From Histoplasma ohiense (lineage: Eukaryota; Ascomycota; Eurotiomycetes; Onygenales; Ajellomycetaceae), in the NCBI GenBank assembly GCA_017607445.1, contig JAEVHH010000001.1:2728001-2792000 (forward strand): a stretch of 64,000 nucleotides of DNA, in the 5' to 3' direction. Shown here in pieces: positions 1 through 10,655 of this stretch. The notes beneath the pieces are model-generated. The model ran no database searches. It was not told the DNA's origin and saw only the letters and a list, made by a program, of their open reading frames with translations. Within the stretch, counting starts at the first letter, position 1; the number at the start of each line of letters is the position of its first letter. The translations under genes were made by a program, and so were the position numbers.

Positions 1-1111
1 ACTTACAACACGGGTCAGGGAAAAACGGAATTTCAGCAATTGCTTGAGGCAGGAAGAGGGCGATCCCGAAAAGTGGAAACTTCCTGGAGGGAAGGAGGGG
101 AGAGAACCAGGAACTACGTCAACGTGGGATGGTGGTAATGGTCTATTCCATACGATATATGACACTGTAATCTGTACGGAATATACATTGAACCAGGTTT
201 TTTGCAGCAGGAACAGCAGCAGCAACAACAACAACAACAACGACGACGACGACGACGTTGATGACGCCGGTGAACGGACGAACCACGGCACCGATTCCCC
301 CCCCTTCATTTCTGCCTCCGCCTTTTTGCCCGGAAGACCCCTGGCGGCATCCCAATACGGTCTAGCGCGCCATCCGCATCGGTGACAATAGGCCGTCGCT
401 GATTGGCCGAACCCGCCTGACCGCCCTCCGGTAGCCCTATCGTATCGGCCCTGATCCATGCGGGCCTTGGCGCCGGCACGATGTGGATAGACGCTGCCTA
501 GGTAATATCGGATCCGAGGGAATGGGGGGCCTGATCGGGCTTGACCGACGGCGCGCGCTGTGGTTGGCCCTGGCCTCCGTCAGCCCCATGGGTCGTGGCG
601 CGGTTAGTGCAAGATCCTATCGGCCTCTCCGAGTCGGCGATTCCACTCATTACCATTGTTTTGAGAGGAACTTTGGGTCTCTTGTCTGTCGGTCTGTCGG
701 TTTGTGAAATCGGTGCTGCGGCGAAAAGCAGACCAACCCCCACCACCACCACCGCCCCCGTAACAAGGCTGACTTGTGGGAACCCCGATTTCAGGTTCTG
801 ATTCTCACCAACCCTGGTTTTGATCCTTCAAGAGCAAACATGGGAAGTCTTCTGTCGAGGTGCCAGGGAAGAATGGCGTGATCTACGCTTCCAAACCAAC
901 CTTGGGACCCTCGGGCTTCGTCCCCCCCCCATATTATGTTATATATATAATATAGGTGGCCTGATTGCCAGCAACGGCGAATCACGATTGATTATCTTAT
1001 CTGATTTTCTGATCTTAGGCCAGATGCTCATTGATTGGTCCAAAGCATTGAGTACTAAGTACTAGCTAGTCACAACTAGTAGTACTCTTCACAATGTGTA
1101 CTACTACTCCG

Positions 1112-1171
<60 letters not shown>
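1112..1171. repeat. TAC trinucleotide microsatellite
   Basis: About twenty uninterrupted TAC units, seen directly. Just upstream is a TACTCCGTAC-like stretch, a motif common around microsatellites in ascomycetes. Not coding. Confidence 0.95.
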
Positions 1172-1387
1172 GACGTACACATCTGCAATTTCTTGGATTT
1201 CCCCCTAGAGTTGCATCGAAGAGTCACATTCTCAACAAAATAAATAAGTAGATATATAGATAAATAAACATTGTCCGCGGCTGTGGTACGCGGGTGTTGA
1301 GGTTGAAGTTGAGCTTGAGGGTTGTTCATCCGTTTTCCTTGGCTGCTCAGCCCTATGCACGTACCCGCCCACCCTCTCCCACGAGGC

Positions 1388-1399
1388 CATGACGATGAC

Positions 1400-1430
<31 letters not shown>
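1388..1430. repeat. GAT trinucleotide microsatellite
   Basis: A run of GAC/GAT changing to pure GAT units. Translated it would give poly-Asp, but no domain surrounds it, so I treat it as simple sequence. Confidence 0.9.
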
Positions 1431-1809
1431 CTTGTTTTGTTTTGCTGACGGACATAAGTGGACAATGGCATGTGGTGTTGTTCCCCCGTCAAGGTTTTTT
1501 TTTTTTTTTTTTCGTTGCCTGACCTCCACATTGAACGCCAGAGACGGCCCTTCTAATGGATTCCCGGGTAAAAGAAGAGTGTCTTCCTCGGCTCAACCCC
1601 CTCGTCGTTCGGGGGAGATACCTACTGTACCCGCGTTTTTTTCTTCTTTCTCTTTCTCTTTCGGGGATAGGAGAGATGGATTGGGAAAAAAGAAAGGGTC
1701 TACTTAAGTTAGGACTTGATCGGAGTCGATCAAACGAACGGGGCCCTCGTTGGGTTAGTTTCGTTCCAACTTCGATGGGGTGGGTTGTGGTGAGTGGTGA
1801 ATACATAGC

Positions 1810-1850
1810 TCTTCTTCTTCTTCTTCTTCTTCTTCTTCTTCTTCTTCTTC
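1810..1850. repeat. CTT trinucleotide microsatellite
   Basis: About 13 perfect CTT units in non-coding sequence. Confidence 0.95.
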
Positions 1851-2736
1851 TATTCTCTTATTATTGAAGTCGATCGATTGGTGACGGTGTGCTCAGGTTT
1901 TATTCATTTCATCTAGTGCCAATCAAAGCCCAAGAACTTTCTTTTAGCGAATGGATGTTTTGATCAATCCGTCGACTCTACATCTGGGGGTGGTAAATTA
2001 CTAGCATCATCGTTATCATCATCCATCATCATTGCTGGCCAGGCGTTGGTCACGGAACCATTTCAAGCTTTTTATCATCAAAAAGCTTAGGAGGAGAAAC
2101 TTATTTATTTATTTGAACTTCCAAGCACGGAATACAGCACTTGCTCGATATAGTATATAGATATATATATGTATATATATATATCGTTAGTTCGCAACGC
2201 GCGGAACTAGTTCACGCAAACCTTCCGATTCCTTGGGAGGCAACTCGGGACAAACTACAGATTATACTAATACTAATACTAATACTAGTAACGAGCAAAA
2301 ACTTTACCCAACTGAAAAACCGTTTTGCAAGCAACTTCGGCGAAGTTGGACGGGAAGCTCTTGTTTCTTGGATCCGCTGGTGGGAAGTGGAAAGGAAAGT
2401 GGAGGCTTTCCTCCACTGTGCAACCAACCGGTTCCCAATTTTTGTGATGGTTCCCCTATAAATTCCCGGTAACGCAGGTCGTGGGTTCGCTTTCATTGGA
2501 GGAGTGGAAAGCAAAGGACAAAAAAAATTAGAAAAATACTATTATTTCGGGATCAATGAGGGGTCTGGGAATTATCATTTCCGATGCAGAGAAAAAGGAA
2601 AAATAAAATAGAACAAAATCCTTGTTTCTCTAGCGCATCAGGGATGGGTAAAACCTCTACTGCATAATGATGAGCTGCTGCTGCTCGTTTTGCCCACTTG
2701 CATTTATGAATATTAGCTCATTCTCATGCAATGATC

Positions 2737-2778
<42 letters not shown>

Positions 2779-4326
2779 CATTCGATCTTCAGACTCAGAC
2801 CGGCTGTGATAACCTCAGAAGCAGCAGAGCGAGGAAATACCGTACATTAGTATGTACATGTACATGTACATGTACATAAATACATACAAAGTACAGTGCG
2901 TACAGTGCCATTAGAGGAGTTCTACCTCTCTTCCTCTTATGTCAAATGTCAAATGGGCACCAACATCTGTCCGAGGTTCGATACCTAGTCCCATACCAAA
3001 CTGGGTAGCTGGTAGCTAGCCTTTTTTCTCTTTCTTTTTTAATTCAGGGTTCTGTGCATACTTAGTACTACTAAGGGGGTCAAGCGATGACCTCACTCCA
3101 TCACTATATATTCTTCTTGGATCGAGGAAGAAGAAGAAGAAGAGCTCATGCGGTTCGAGCTGTTCTAGTATCTGCTACCAACAATTCTTCTACAAAGAAG
3201 CTGATGTCGTAGAAACATGATGGGGGGTTGTTTCTGTTTTCCCAACGTCTTATTTTATTTTACTTATTTTTTTTTTTTTTTTTGCAAGTAATTAGGATAA
3301 AACACAAGACTACGGCCATGTCAAAAATCTACCGCAGCTTGGCATACATACCACCTTCTCTATCTGGATTCTTGGCCGGTTCGCCAATTATTAAATAAAA
3401 ATACGAGTAATCTGGCATGTCGCACAACCACAGCGTCTCTCTGGTCGGTCAGTCTGTCTCCCTCGCCAGTTTCTACCAGGTCAGGCGGAAAGGAAGGTAT
3501 GGGAGCATCGACGTGTCCAAGTTGGGTTGAGAAGGAGAGAAGATTTGATGGATTGATCCATACTATCCCTGGGTGAAGGTATGTTCATGTTCATGTCTAT
3601 GCTGAAGACAAAGAGGCCATATGCACAATGCCATTTCCGTGTTGATTATTCTGAAATGTGCCTGGTAGACTATAGTATGCGTGCATAACTCCGCACAACG
3701 AATGCCATTCTTCATTCTTCACCAAGAGACCATGGAACAAAGAGACGGTGAACGAGTGTCGAACGTTTCAATGCGTTTCAGGTTTCTGTTTCCACGCAGC
3801 CAGCGCCTTGCTCCTCATATCGAAATCATTGGCCCTGGGGATGCCACCGGGGCCATATCCACTCCCTCACTTCCCTCTCTTCCTCTGCCATCATCCTGCA
3901 GTCTGATCAAAGTTTGTCCGATGCTCCCATGGCCGAACTAGCTACCTACCATGTATGTGCATGTATGTACAGTACGTCATGCAGTCAGTCACTTAGCACT
4001 TGTACTGTACAGTACATGTACATGTACTACTCTTGTACTACTTCTACCCCGCCAGAACCAACCTGGCCAACCAACCAGCAGCCGCCACCCCTGATCCCCC
4101 ACCTCATCCTTACAGTCCCTTCTTCACCTCCGGATCGCAGTACAAAGCCGCTGCCTGCCCGCCAGATCTTGCGGTCTGCCCTTCCTGCCGGCCACCCAAC
4201 AAACCACACTGCCACACCCATGCTGCATCTTGCATAGCCGGTGCGAATCCCTTGCGCATCTTCTCCGTCGCCCTGGGCGTCAAATGGGCCGAGTATTTTT
4301 TGTATTTTTTATTATCTTCCTCGTCG

Positions 4327-4372
4327 TCTTCTTCTTCTTCTTCTTCTTCTTCTTCTTCTTCTTCTTCTTCTT
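4327..4372. repeat. CTT/TTC trinucleotide microsatellite
   Basis: About 15 CTT units preceded by TCG units and followed at about 4436 by a poly-A run. Same repeat class as at 1810. Confidence 0.95.
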
Positions 4373-4434
4373 TTACAAATCGTATTGCCTAGTATGCTAG
4401 TCCCTGGGAAACGGAATACTCTCTTAACCTATGC

Positions 4435-4465
<31 letters not shown>

Positions 4466-4599
4466 TGGGTAAAGATGAGAATAAAAGAAGAGTGCTGGCT
4501 TGTTTGAAGGATGAGACCCTTGTTGTGTATATTATATACCACAAGCCGCAATCACTCGCTTGCGCTCGCTTATCCAGCTTGAAAATGCGCTGTTTAATC

Positions 4600-5762
4600 C
4601 CTTGGATGAATGTAATGAGATATATGAACAGCTGTATAACTTGTGTAGATGAATTTCATATAATCTACAGCTGTTAATAGAGAATAATCATATAGATAAA
4701 AATAATAAATAATACTGTAGTAGTATTATAGAGTCAATATAGATTCATAGAAGCTCTAAATAAAATATAATTAAATATCAGACAGCTTATTAGACAGAGT
4801 AAAATGAAGTCTTTAAAAATTATATCAAACTTTTAAAGAATCAAAAGTTGTTTTATTTTAATGACTGAAATAATTGAATATACAAATCTATGATGACAAT
4901 TTGACTTTCTTAAATACTGATTTATAATTAACTGATAGCTTCTATTCTTATCTGTTTGATATTGAATTGATTATTGATGAAAGAGAATGCTAGCTATCTG
5001 TCTATCTATCTTTCAATCAATATGACTGTAAGCAGTGGTGTGAGAACTAGCTGCTTATATCACAAGAGGTTCTTAAGACCCTACAAGGATTAAGCTATAG
5101 AAGATAATACGGTGATATATCGGAGGGGATTCAGATTGAATGGTTAGATATCGAGGTTGTAGAACATAGGGGGTCAGATTATAACAGAATGATCCACTGG
5201 CCCCTAGAAGATTGGGCCAGCTGCTATCTATATACACGCAGTATCTTAGGCAGATCGAACTTGCTATGATGTAGATGGCATAGTATGATGCAAGTGGCAT
5301 GATAATGCCTTGGTTTCAAACCTGATATGACATTGGTGGTGCTATGTTCAGCGATGTCATATCTTTAGGGCAATCGCCAATTCCGGCCTAGCACTGGCAC
5401 CTTAGTGCGGGTTTCTTACAGATATATAGCAATGATATCTAGTGATGATATATAGCGATGATAGCTATTGATGATATATAGTGATGATATATATCTAGTG
5501 ATGATATATAGTGATGATATATATCTAGTGATGATATATAGCAATGATATATAGCGATGATAGCTAGCGATGATATTAATATCAGAGTTGTATGACCATG
5601 CATGGGGCCAGAACCAAATTTTTCCTCAGTCCCATTCTCAAATATCTTAGTCCTGGTCCCATATAGTGTTTATCAAATCAGTCACTTTACATTATTTTTT
5701 TTATATATTATAATTCTAGTCCCAGATCATGTTTTATTTATAAATTAACAGTCCTGCTCCCA
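4600..5762. other. AT-rich degenerate region, possible transposon relic
   Basis: This stretch is far richer in A and T than its neighbours and dense in TATA and ATAT. It contains no open frame of note. It ends in a series of related GTCCCA-containing phrases (5613-5775) leading into the repeat copy at 5763. It resembles AT-rich, possibly RIP-mutated relic DNA seen in Onygenales; that reading is inference, since I did not compute a RIP index. Confidence 0.45.
5408..5580. repeat. Degenerate tandem repeat, ATGATATATAG-type units
   Basis: A chain of units of the type GTGATGATATATAG or GCGATGATAGCTA, with a perfect longer period (TGATGATATATATCTAG) repeated around 5474-5540. Seen directly. Minisatellite-like, non-coding. 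Confidence 0.85.
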
Positions 5763-5893
5763 TTTGGTCCCATTTCATGATTTACCCTATATAGATTGAC
5801 AGTGGTAGATAGGTTGGCAGCGGTAGATAGGGGTAATATCTCCACCAATCATATCATCAGATTGATATCTAGATATGTATTATATAATCATCA
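5763..5893. repeat. Dispersed repeat copy A (MITE-like)
   Basis: Positions 5832-5893 (62 nt) are identical to 9615-9676. The copy starts with TTTGGTCCCATT at 5763-5774, the inverse complement of AATGGGACCAAA found right after the second copy (9678-9689). It then has two units of a GGYAGCRRTAGAT repeat (about 5802-5829) before the shared core. This suggests a short element with terminal inverted repeats of which copy A keeps the left end. No transposase is present. The element class is not recognised. Confidence 0.6.
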
Positions 5894-6670
5894 TGGAGAC
5901 ACCACAAATTTAAGTATCTGCCGAGAACGCAAAAAAAAAAAAAAAAAAAAGAAGAAGAAGAAGAAAAAAGAAGAAAATAATTCTGCGCGCATTGTTTCTT
6001 GTGCCACCACACACATCACAGATAACAAAATGAGTAAGTAACTAGTAGTTAGTACTGGGCGTAAATTGATCATTGTCAACGCGCATACAATAACCTGCTA
6101 GCGGGCTTCCCCCCTTTCATCATCAACCTCAAACCTTGATTGAACATGACAAGACTTTACCGGCGTCACGATGCCCCAATAAATCCGACCCCCCGAAACC
6201 GGGTCCCCTTTCATGAAATTGCATGTTTCTTCTGTATGTCTCGACTCACAAACGCATTGTTTGATGGTAAAAGGGGGAACGTAGACTGTGTATTGGCGGG
6301 CGCCATTCGGCCGTAATGTATCAGTAAAATCCCCCCCCCCTTCTTGGCCCCTTCTTGGCCCCTTCTTGGCCCCCCTTGGCATCTTTTAAAATGATCTACC
6401 ATACCATAGCGATCACCAGGCTCCGGATGTCTGGTAATGGGGCTTGCATAGGTGTGGTGTGGTGTGGTAGTCGCGCATGGAGCGCAAGAGGGGATTAAAA
6501 AAAAAACACCAAAAGAGAAGAGAAGAGATACAACTAGGGAGTTACATTCAAACCACAACAGTAAAAATGAATATAACTATATCATGCGTCATGCGTTGTA
6601 ACGTTGGGAATACAATTGAATTACTTTGTTATTGCCCCCATTTTTGAAACAATTAAGGGTACTCTAATAA
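5894..6670. other. Non-coding region upstream of the zinc-finger gene
   Basis: Contains poly-A at 5931-5950, and a C-run followed by three 12-nt units of the type CCTTCTTGGCCC at about 6330-6375. I find no open frame encoding a plausible N-terminal part of the downstream zinc-finger gene and no clear promoter. Confidence 0.5.
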
Positions 6671-7885
6671 GTAAGTATAAAGAGCCACTCATCACCGGAG
6701 AAATGTCCGATCGTAACCTGCGAATATCACTTGAAGGGATTCAGTAGGAAATATGATAAAAATAGGCATACATTAACACATTACAAAGGGACGATGGTGT
6801 GCGGCTTCTGTCCCGGTTCCGGCTCTGCTGCAGAGAAGAGTTTTAACCGTGCAGATGTGTTCAAGCGACACCTGACTTCTGTTCATGGCGTGGAGCAGAC
6901 GGCGCCAAATAGCCGGAAGAAAACGCCGCCTACGTCAAACCGAAAGGCTGCAACTTACAGCCATGATGCTACAGGAAAATGCTCGACATGTTCCTCAACG
7001 TTCATCAACGCGCAGGAATTCTATGAACACTTGGACGACTGTGTTCTGCGGGTCGTCCAGCAGGAAGAGCCCAGTGAAGCCATCAATCTTAAACGATTGA
7101 CAGAGGTGGCCTCTGACGATGCTGTGCGACAGACCATGGAGAAACACATGCTTGTTGACACGGCCAATGACGCGATAACGAACAATACCCAAACCGACGA
7201 CCATGATGATGATAACAATGACTCTAACGACCTTTCAAACAATGACACCACCAACAGCAATAATAATACCACAAACACCAAAGGCCTATCCACTGGTAAA
7301 GGCTCTCTAACACCATCCGCCTCATCAACCGCCGCCACCACCAATCCCACCTCCGCCGCCACCACCACCACCTCATCCTCCTCTATGCTCTCCAAACCCT
7401 CCACCTCCTCCACCCTCACAGCCTCAGGCATCACAAAACCCCGCTCAGCCACCTCCCGCCGTCGAAACAACCGCAACAACTACCCCCCATCCTGGGGCAG
7501 CCCAACCAACAAAATGAAAATGAAAAAACGCGTCCTCTGCCTCTTCGACGGCCAGCGCCGCCTCTGGAAAGACGAGATGATGCTCGACAATGAATTCGAG
7601 GTGCGCCTGAAGTTACTCGGCGGTGCGAATAATGGCAACGGCGGTGCCGATGGCACTGACAATCCCAACGTCCGCGATGCGTATGTTACGGATTTGGACG
7701 TGGAGACGCTAAAGCGTGCTGAGGCAGTGCATGGGGCTACGGAGGAGGAGAGGGGCCCCTGGGATGGGAACATGGGCGGCGCAGGCGTTGTTGGACTAAT
7801 GGGTCCCGCGGCGGTGCCGTTGTTGAGACACATGCCGGAGGGCGGGCTGGTTGATGAGGTGGATATTGATGAGTTGATGGCGTGA
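6671..7885 (+). CDS. C2H2 zinc-finger protein, 5' end not found
   Basis: Likely a fungal nuclear regulator. The frame is open from 6671 and ends at a TGA at 7883-7885. It begins with a C2H2 finger (CPIVTC at 6704-6721, then HTLTH), followed by a Cys-Gly-Phe-Cys pair and HLTSVH, and a third Cys/His group (CSTCSSTF ... H ... C). A long low-complexity Asp/Asn and then Ser/Thr stretch follows (7190-7470), then an acidic C-terminal region ending near VDEVDIDELMA. There is no ATG upstream of the first finger before the stop at 6668-6670. Related fungal proteins, as I recall them, carry a long N-terminal extension. Either a remote 5' exon exists, with a possible acceptor just before 6701, or the 5' part was lost next to the repeat-rich DNA at 4600-5900. 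The finger block itself looks intact and conserved. Confidence 0.75.
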   Translation, partial: VSIKSHSSPEKCPIVTCEYHLKGFSRKYDKNRHTLTHYKGTMVCGFCPGSGSAAEKSFNRADVFKRHLTSVHGVEQTAPNSRKKTPPTSNRKAATYSHDATGKCSTCSSTFINAQEFYEHLDDCVLRVVQQEEPSEAINLKRLTEVASDDAVRQTMEKHMLVDTANDAITNNTQTDDHDDDNNDSNDLSNNDTTNSNNNTTNTKGLSTGKGSLTPSASSTAATTNPTSAATTTTSSSSMLSKPSTSSTLTASGITKPRSATSRRRNNRNNYPPSWGSPTNKMKMKKRVLCLFDGQRRLWKDEMMLDNEFEVRLKLLGGANNGNGGADGTDNPNVRDAYVTDLDVETLKRAEAVHGATEEERGPWDGNMGGAGVVGLMGPAAVPLLRHMPEGGLVDEVDIDELMA

Positions 7886-9469
7886 GCGTGGATGTGGATG
7901 TGTGTGATCATTCGAATTTTGGTTTTTTGTCTTTTTTAAATTTTTATTATTTACTATTTTATTTATTATTTTTTTTTTTGGTTTTCGTTGGGCTGTTTCG
8001 CGATAGATGGGATTTGGCTGGGTATATATATATATCTATGGGGCATGGAAAGATATTGGGACCATTGGTTTTTATTTTATTTACTTGAGATTCTCCCTCC
8101 CCTTTCCGTTTTATTCACCTCCTCTTGCCTCACGGTCAACTTGATTTTCGTGTTCCTTTATGTTGAATTTACTTTTCCATTCAATTATATATTTATTACC
8201 ATTAGCTGGTCTGTGGTGCTTCCTCCCCTCCCGTCTTCGTTTTCTGCGCCATGCCTCTATATATATATATATTTTAATTTTTTTTCGTGGAATATTATCA
8301 TCGTTTAGTGAACTGTATACATCAGCGTACATACTATTTAACATCTTCCACCGTCGTTCCCTCCATCGTATCTTATGATTGGTTGTATCTACTGCAGGGA
8401 CGAGGCGGATAGGAGTTCTAGATAGGAATCTACTGATCTACTGATCACGTCTTTCGTATCATTCCTCCTTCATTTGCTTGAGGGACATACATACTATATA
8501 CGCTTCTTCGTTGAGTTTTCTTTTCTCCCGCCTTCCTTTGTTTTTTTTTTCTCTTTCGAATTTCTCACGTGGCTGACATAATTATTTTCCCAAGAGACTT
8601 GATTGAATTACAAAGTTGTTAGGTCACTGGGGCAAAAGAGCTCAATCAACTACCAGCATGGCGCTGGTAGTAAGAGTAAGAGGGGGGACGAACAACTATG
8701 CAGTACTTTCGCAAAAAACAGCAACCCACTTAATTCCACCCATCCCCATGTGGGAGGTTAGATAGATAATTTCCATCTCCTTCAAATGGACAAGTAGTTA
8801 AAACTAGTTAACTTAACACAGCAGTTAACTAGTTAACTAGTTACCAGTAACTAGAAGGTTAGTTAACGTGCAATATCACATTACCTCAGCCAAGCAAATA
8901 AGTCATGTGATCGTGCGATAGCTGGATAACCCTTAGAGTCGGCTGTAGCCCCATTTCCCCATTTGATCTGCGTCTTTGCACTGTTTTGGAGCTTGCCTCG
9001 CTAACGTCCCCCCGAAGGGGTCTATCTATTCCGTATGGGTGTGTCCCTACCCGCGAGAAACATTTTGAAGTTGGTTTGAAGCTGAATAGTTACTACGGAG
9101 TAATGTTAACTTAGTTAGCAGAAAGTCCTAGTTGACTAGTTAGTAGTTTACCGGATGCGGAGTTTTTGGTTTTGCCTTGCCCTGCCTGTCCCTGCCTCTT
9201 GCAGCTAGCAACGTTGGAAGTTCCTGTGTAATGCAGCTGTTGCTGTAAATGAATGAAATATCCCAAAGGTTTTTTCTTGTTTATGCCAATTTCATTTTAC
9301 TGCCCCAATTTTTTTTTTTTTTTCTTTTCCTTCTTGAATCTAACAAAAGCTACGTAAATGGTTAGGGGTGGGGTGGGGAAAAAAAAGAAACCGAAGAATT
9401 ATCCCCGTTCGCTTTTTGTTTTTTAACACCCAGCACAACGCAACGCAACGCAACGAAACAGGTTGGTTG
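7886..9469. other. Intergenic region with T-rich stretches and GTTAAC/ACTAGT palindromes
   Basis: Downstream of the zinc-finger gene the sequence is T-rich with no convincing gene. Positions 8795-8875 hold a dense cluster of overlapping palindromes built from TTAACTAGTTAA-like words, with a second smaller cluster at 9095-9150. Short CAACG repeats occur near 9434-9457. No coding potential seen. Confidence 0.6.
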
Positions 9470-9689
9470 GCAGCAATAGATAGATTCGCCGCGGTAGATA
9501 GGTTGGCAGTGATAGATTAGCAGCAATAGATTAGCAGTGATAGATAGATTGGCAGCGATAGCTTAGCAGCGAGGGATAGCTTAGCAAGATTGGCAGCAGT
9601 AGCTGGTAGATAGAGGTAATATCTCCACCAATCATATCATCAGATTGATATCTAGATATGTATTATATAATCATCAGAATGGGACCAAA
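9470..9689. repeat. Dispersed repeat copy B with expanded minisatellite
   Basis: It contains the same 62-nt core as copy A (9615-9676), preceded by about eight degenerate units of the type GGCAGCRATAGAT (9470-9610) where copy A has two. It is followed at 9678-9689 by AATGGGACCAAA, the inverted complement of the left end of copy A. The two copies differ in minisatellite length and each keeps one recognisable terminus. Confidence 0.6.
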
Positions 9690-10655
9690 CCTCAGTCAAA
9701 ATCATAGTCTATGACGGGTTAGCACCCGTTAGTAGTTAACTTACGCAACCAACTCCCCTCCTGCACCCACTCGTCCCTGTCATCCGTGCTCCGCGCTCGC
9801 GTAGTTCCTAACGATTCTTCCGCGTAGCCCTTAATGTTCTTCCGCTCCCCGCTCCACTGTGGGGCGCCTCCTGATATTCTTCCGCCCCGATCTCCCTTCT
9901 ATAAGAACCCCCTGAACATTCCTTCTGTACATCCCTTGTCAGTTTTACCTAGTGTTCAAATCTCATTCATACAACTTATTTCTATGCAGCATGTCGTTCA
10001 GCGCAGACGTCCACAACCAGACTGGAGAAAGGCCGGGAACGAATAGAATCCTTGTAACAGCTAGCCTTACCATTGCTTCTGTGGTGCTGCAAGTCTCCAC
10101 ACAAGGCTATGCAGGTAGCGGGGAACAACCAGCGAGTAAAGTGCCAGGAGCTGTCATTTGAGCAGCTGTCCTATATGAAGTGGCATAGCACTTCGTCTCT
10201 TTCCAGATCCCACCCGATGCTAAACAATAAAATCATGCTGAAGACTTTTCAGGAGCTGTTTAGTACTAGTATGCTGCACACTGGTACCCAATGGAACTAG
10301 ACCTCATTAAATCTCTTCCCTATTCATGGCGGCTTCATAACTGCCCCAATGTCATGTGTTGAACATGAGCTTGACTGCTTGATTGTCGGCTTAGGCGTCT
10401 TGAGGATTTTATTGATAACGACCTGGCCGAAATGTTTCGTTCTCAACTGCAGAGTAAGCAAACCTCGGACAGGCGAAAGGGGTTGTTGAAGGGTCTACGG
10501 CTCCTCCTACAGCTGTACTCGGCCGCCTGTGATGTCCAGAGCTCTTGATAGGAGCGTAGTGTTTGATTCAACATACTGCGTAGTACTGGTATATCGTCTG
10601 CATCACTTACAAATCCTGTTTATACCTCGCTTTTGACTCACATATTCCTTTTCGC
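9690..10655. other. Promoter-like or LTR-like sequence upstream of ATG6
   Basis: Positions 9720-10050 contain a short inverted repeat (GGGTTAGCACCC), pyrimidine-rich sequence, a TATA-type box (TCTATAAGAA at 9898-9907) and an ATG at about 9990 opening a frame of only about 56 codons without homology that I recognise. This could be the ATG6 promoter or a solo LTR; I saw no second copy or target duplication. I looked here for the first exon of ATG6 (an ATG followed by Cys-x-x-Cys codons) and did not find it. Confidence 0.35.

Larger units (their letters stand above)
1..4600. other. Gene-free, microsatellite-rich region
   Basis: I find no coding region here. Open frames are short, come from simple repeats, and lack recognisable domains or splice continuity. 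The stretch holds CAA/ACG repeats near 216-257, a TAC tract, GAT and CTT tracts, several poly-T runs, a GTACAT palindromic tract near 2851-2876 and a TTC tract near 4327-4372. Base composition is otherwise ordinary rather than AT-rich, so it does not look like a degraded transposon. It could be a long upstream or untranslated region of a gene beyond the window, or of the zinc-finger gene at 6671. Confidence 0.6.

Noticed and set aside
2966..2992. tRNA T-arm-like GAGGTTCGATACC
   Set aside because: No matching acceptor stem, D-arm or anticodon arm upstream; isolated chance match.
5408..5580. CRISPR-like array
   Set aside because: Repeats are short, degenerate and contiguous, without spacers; the genome is eukaryotic.
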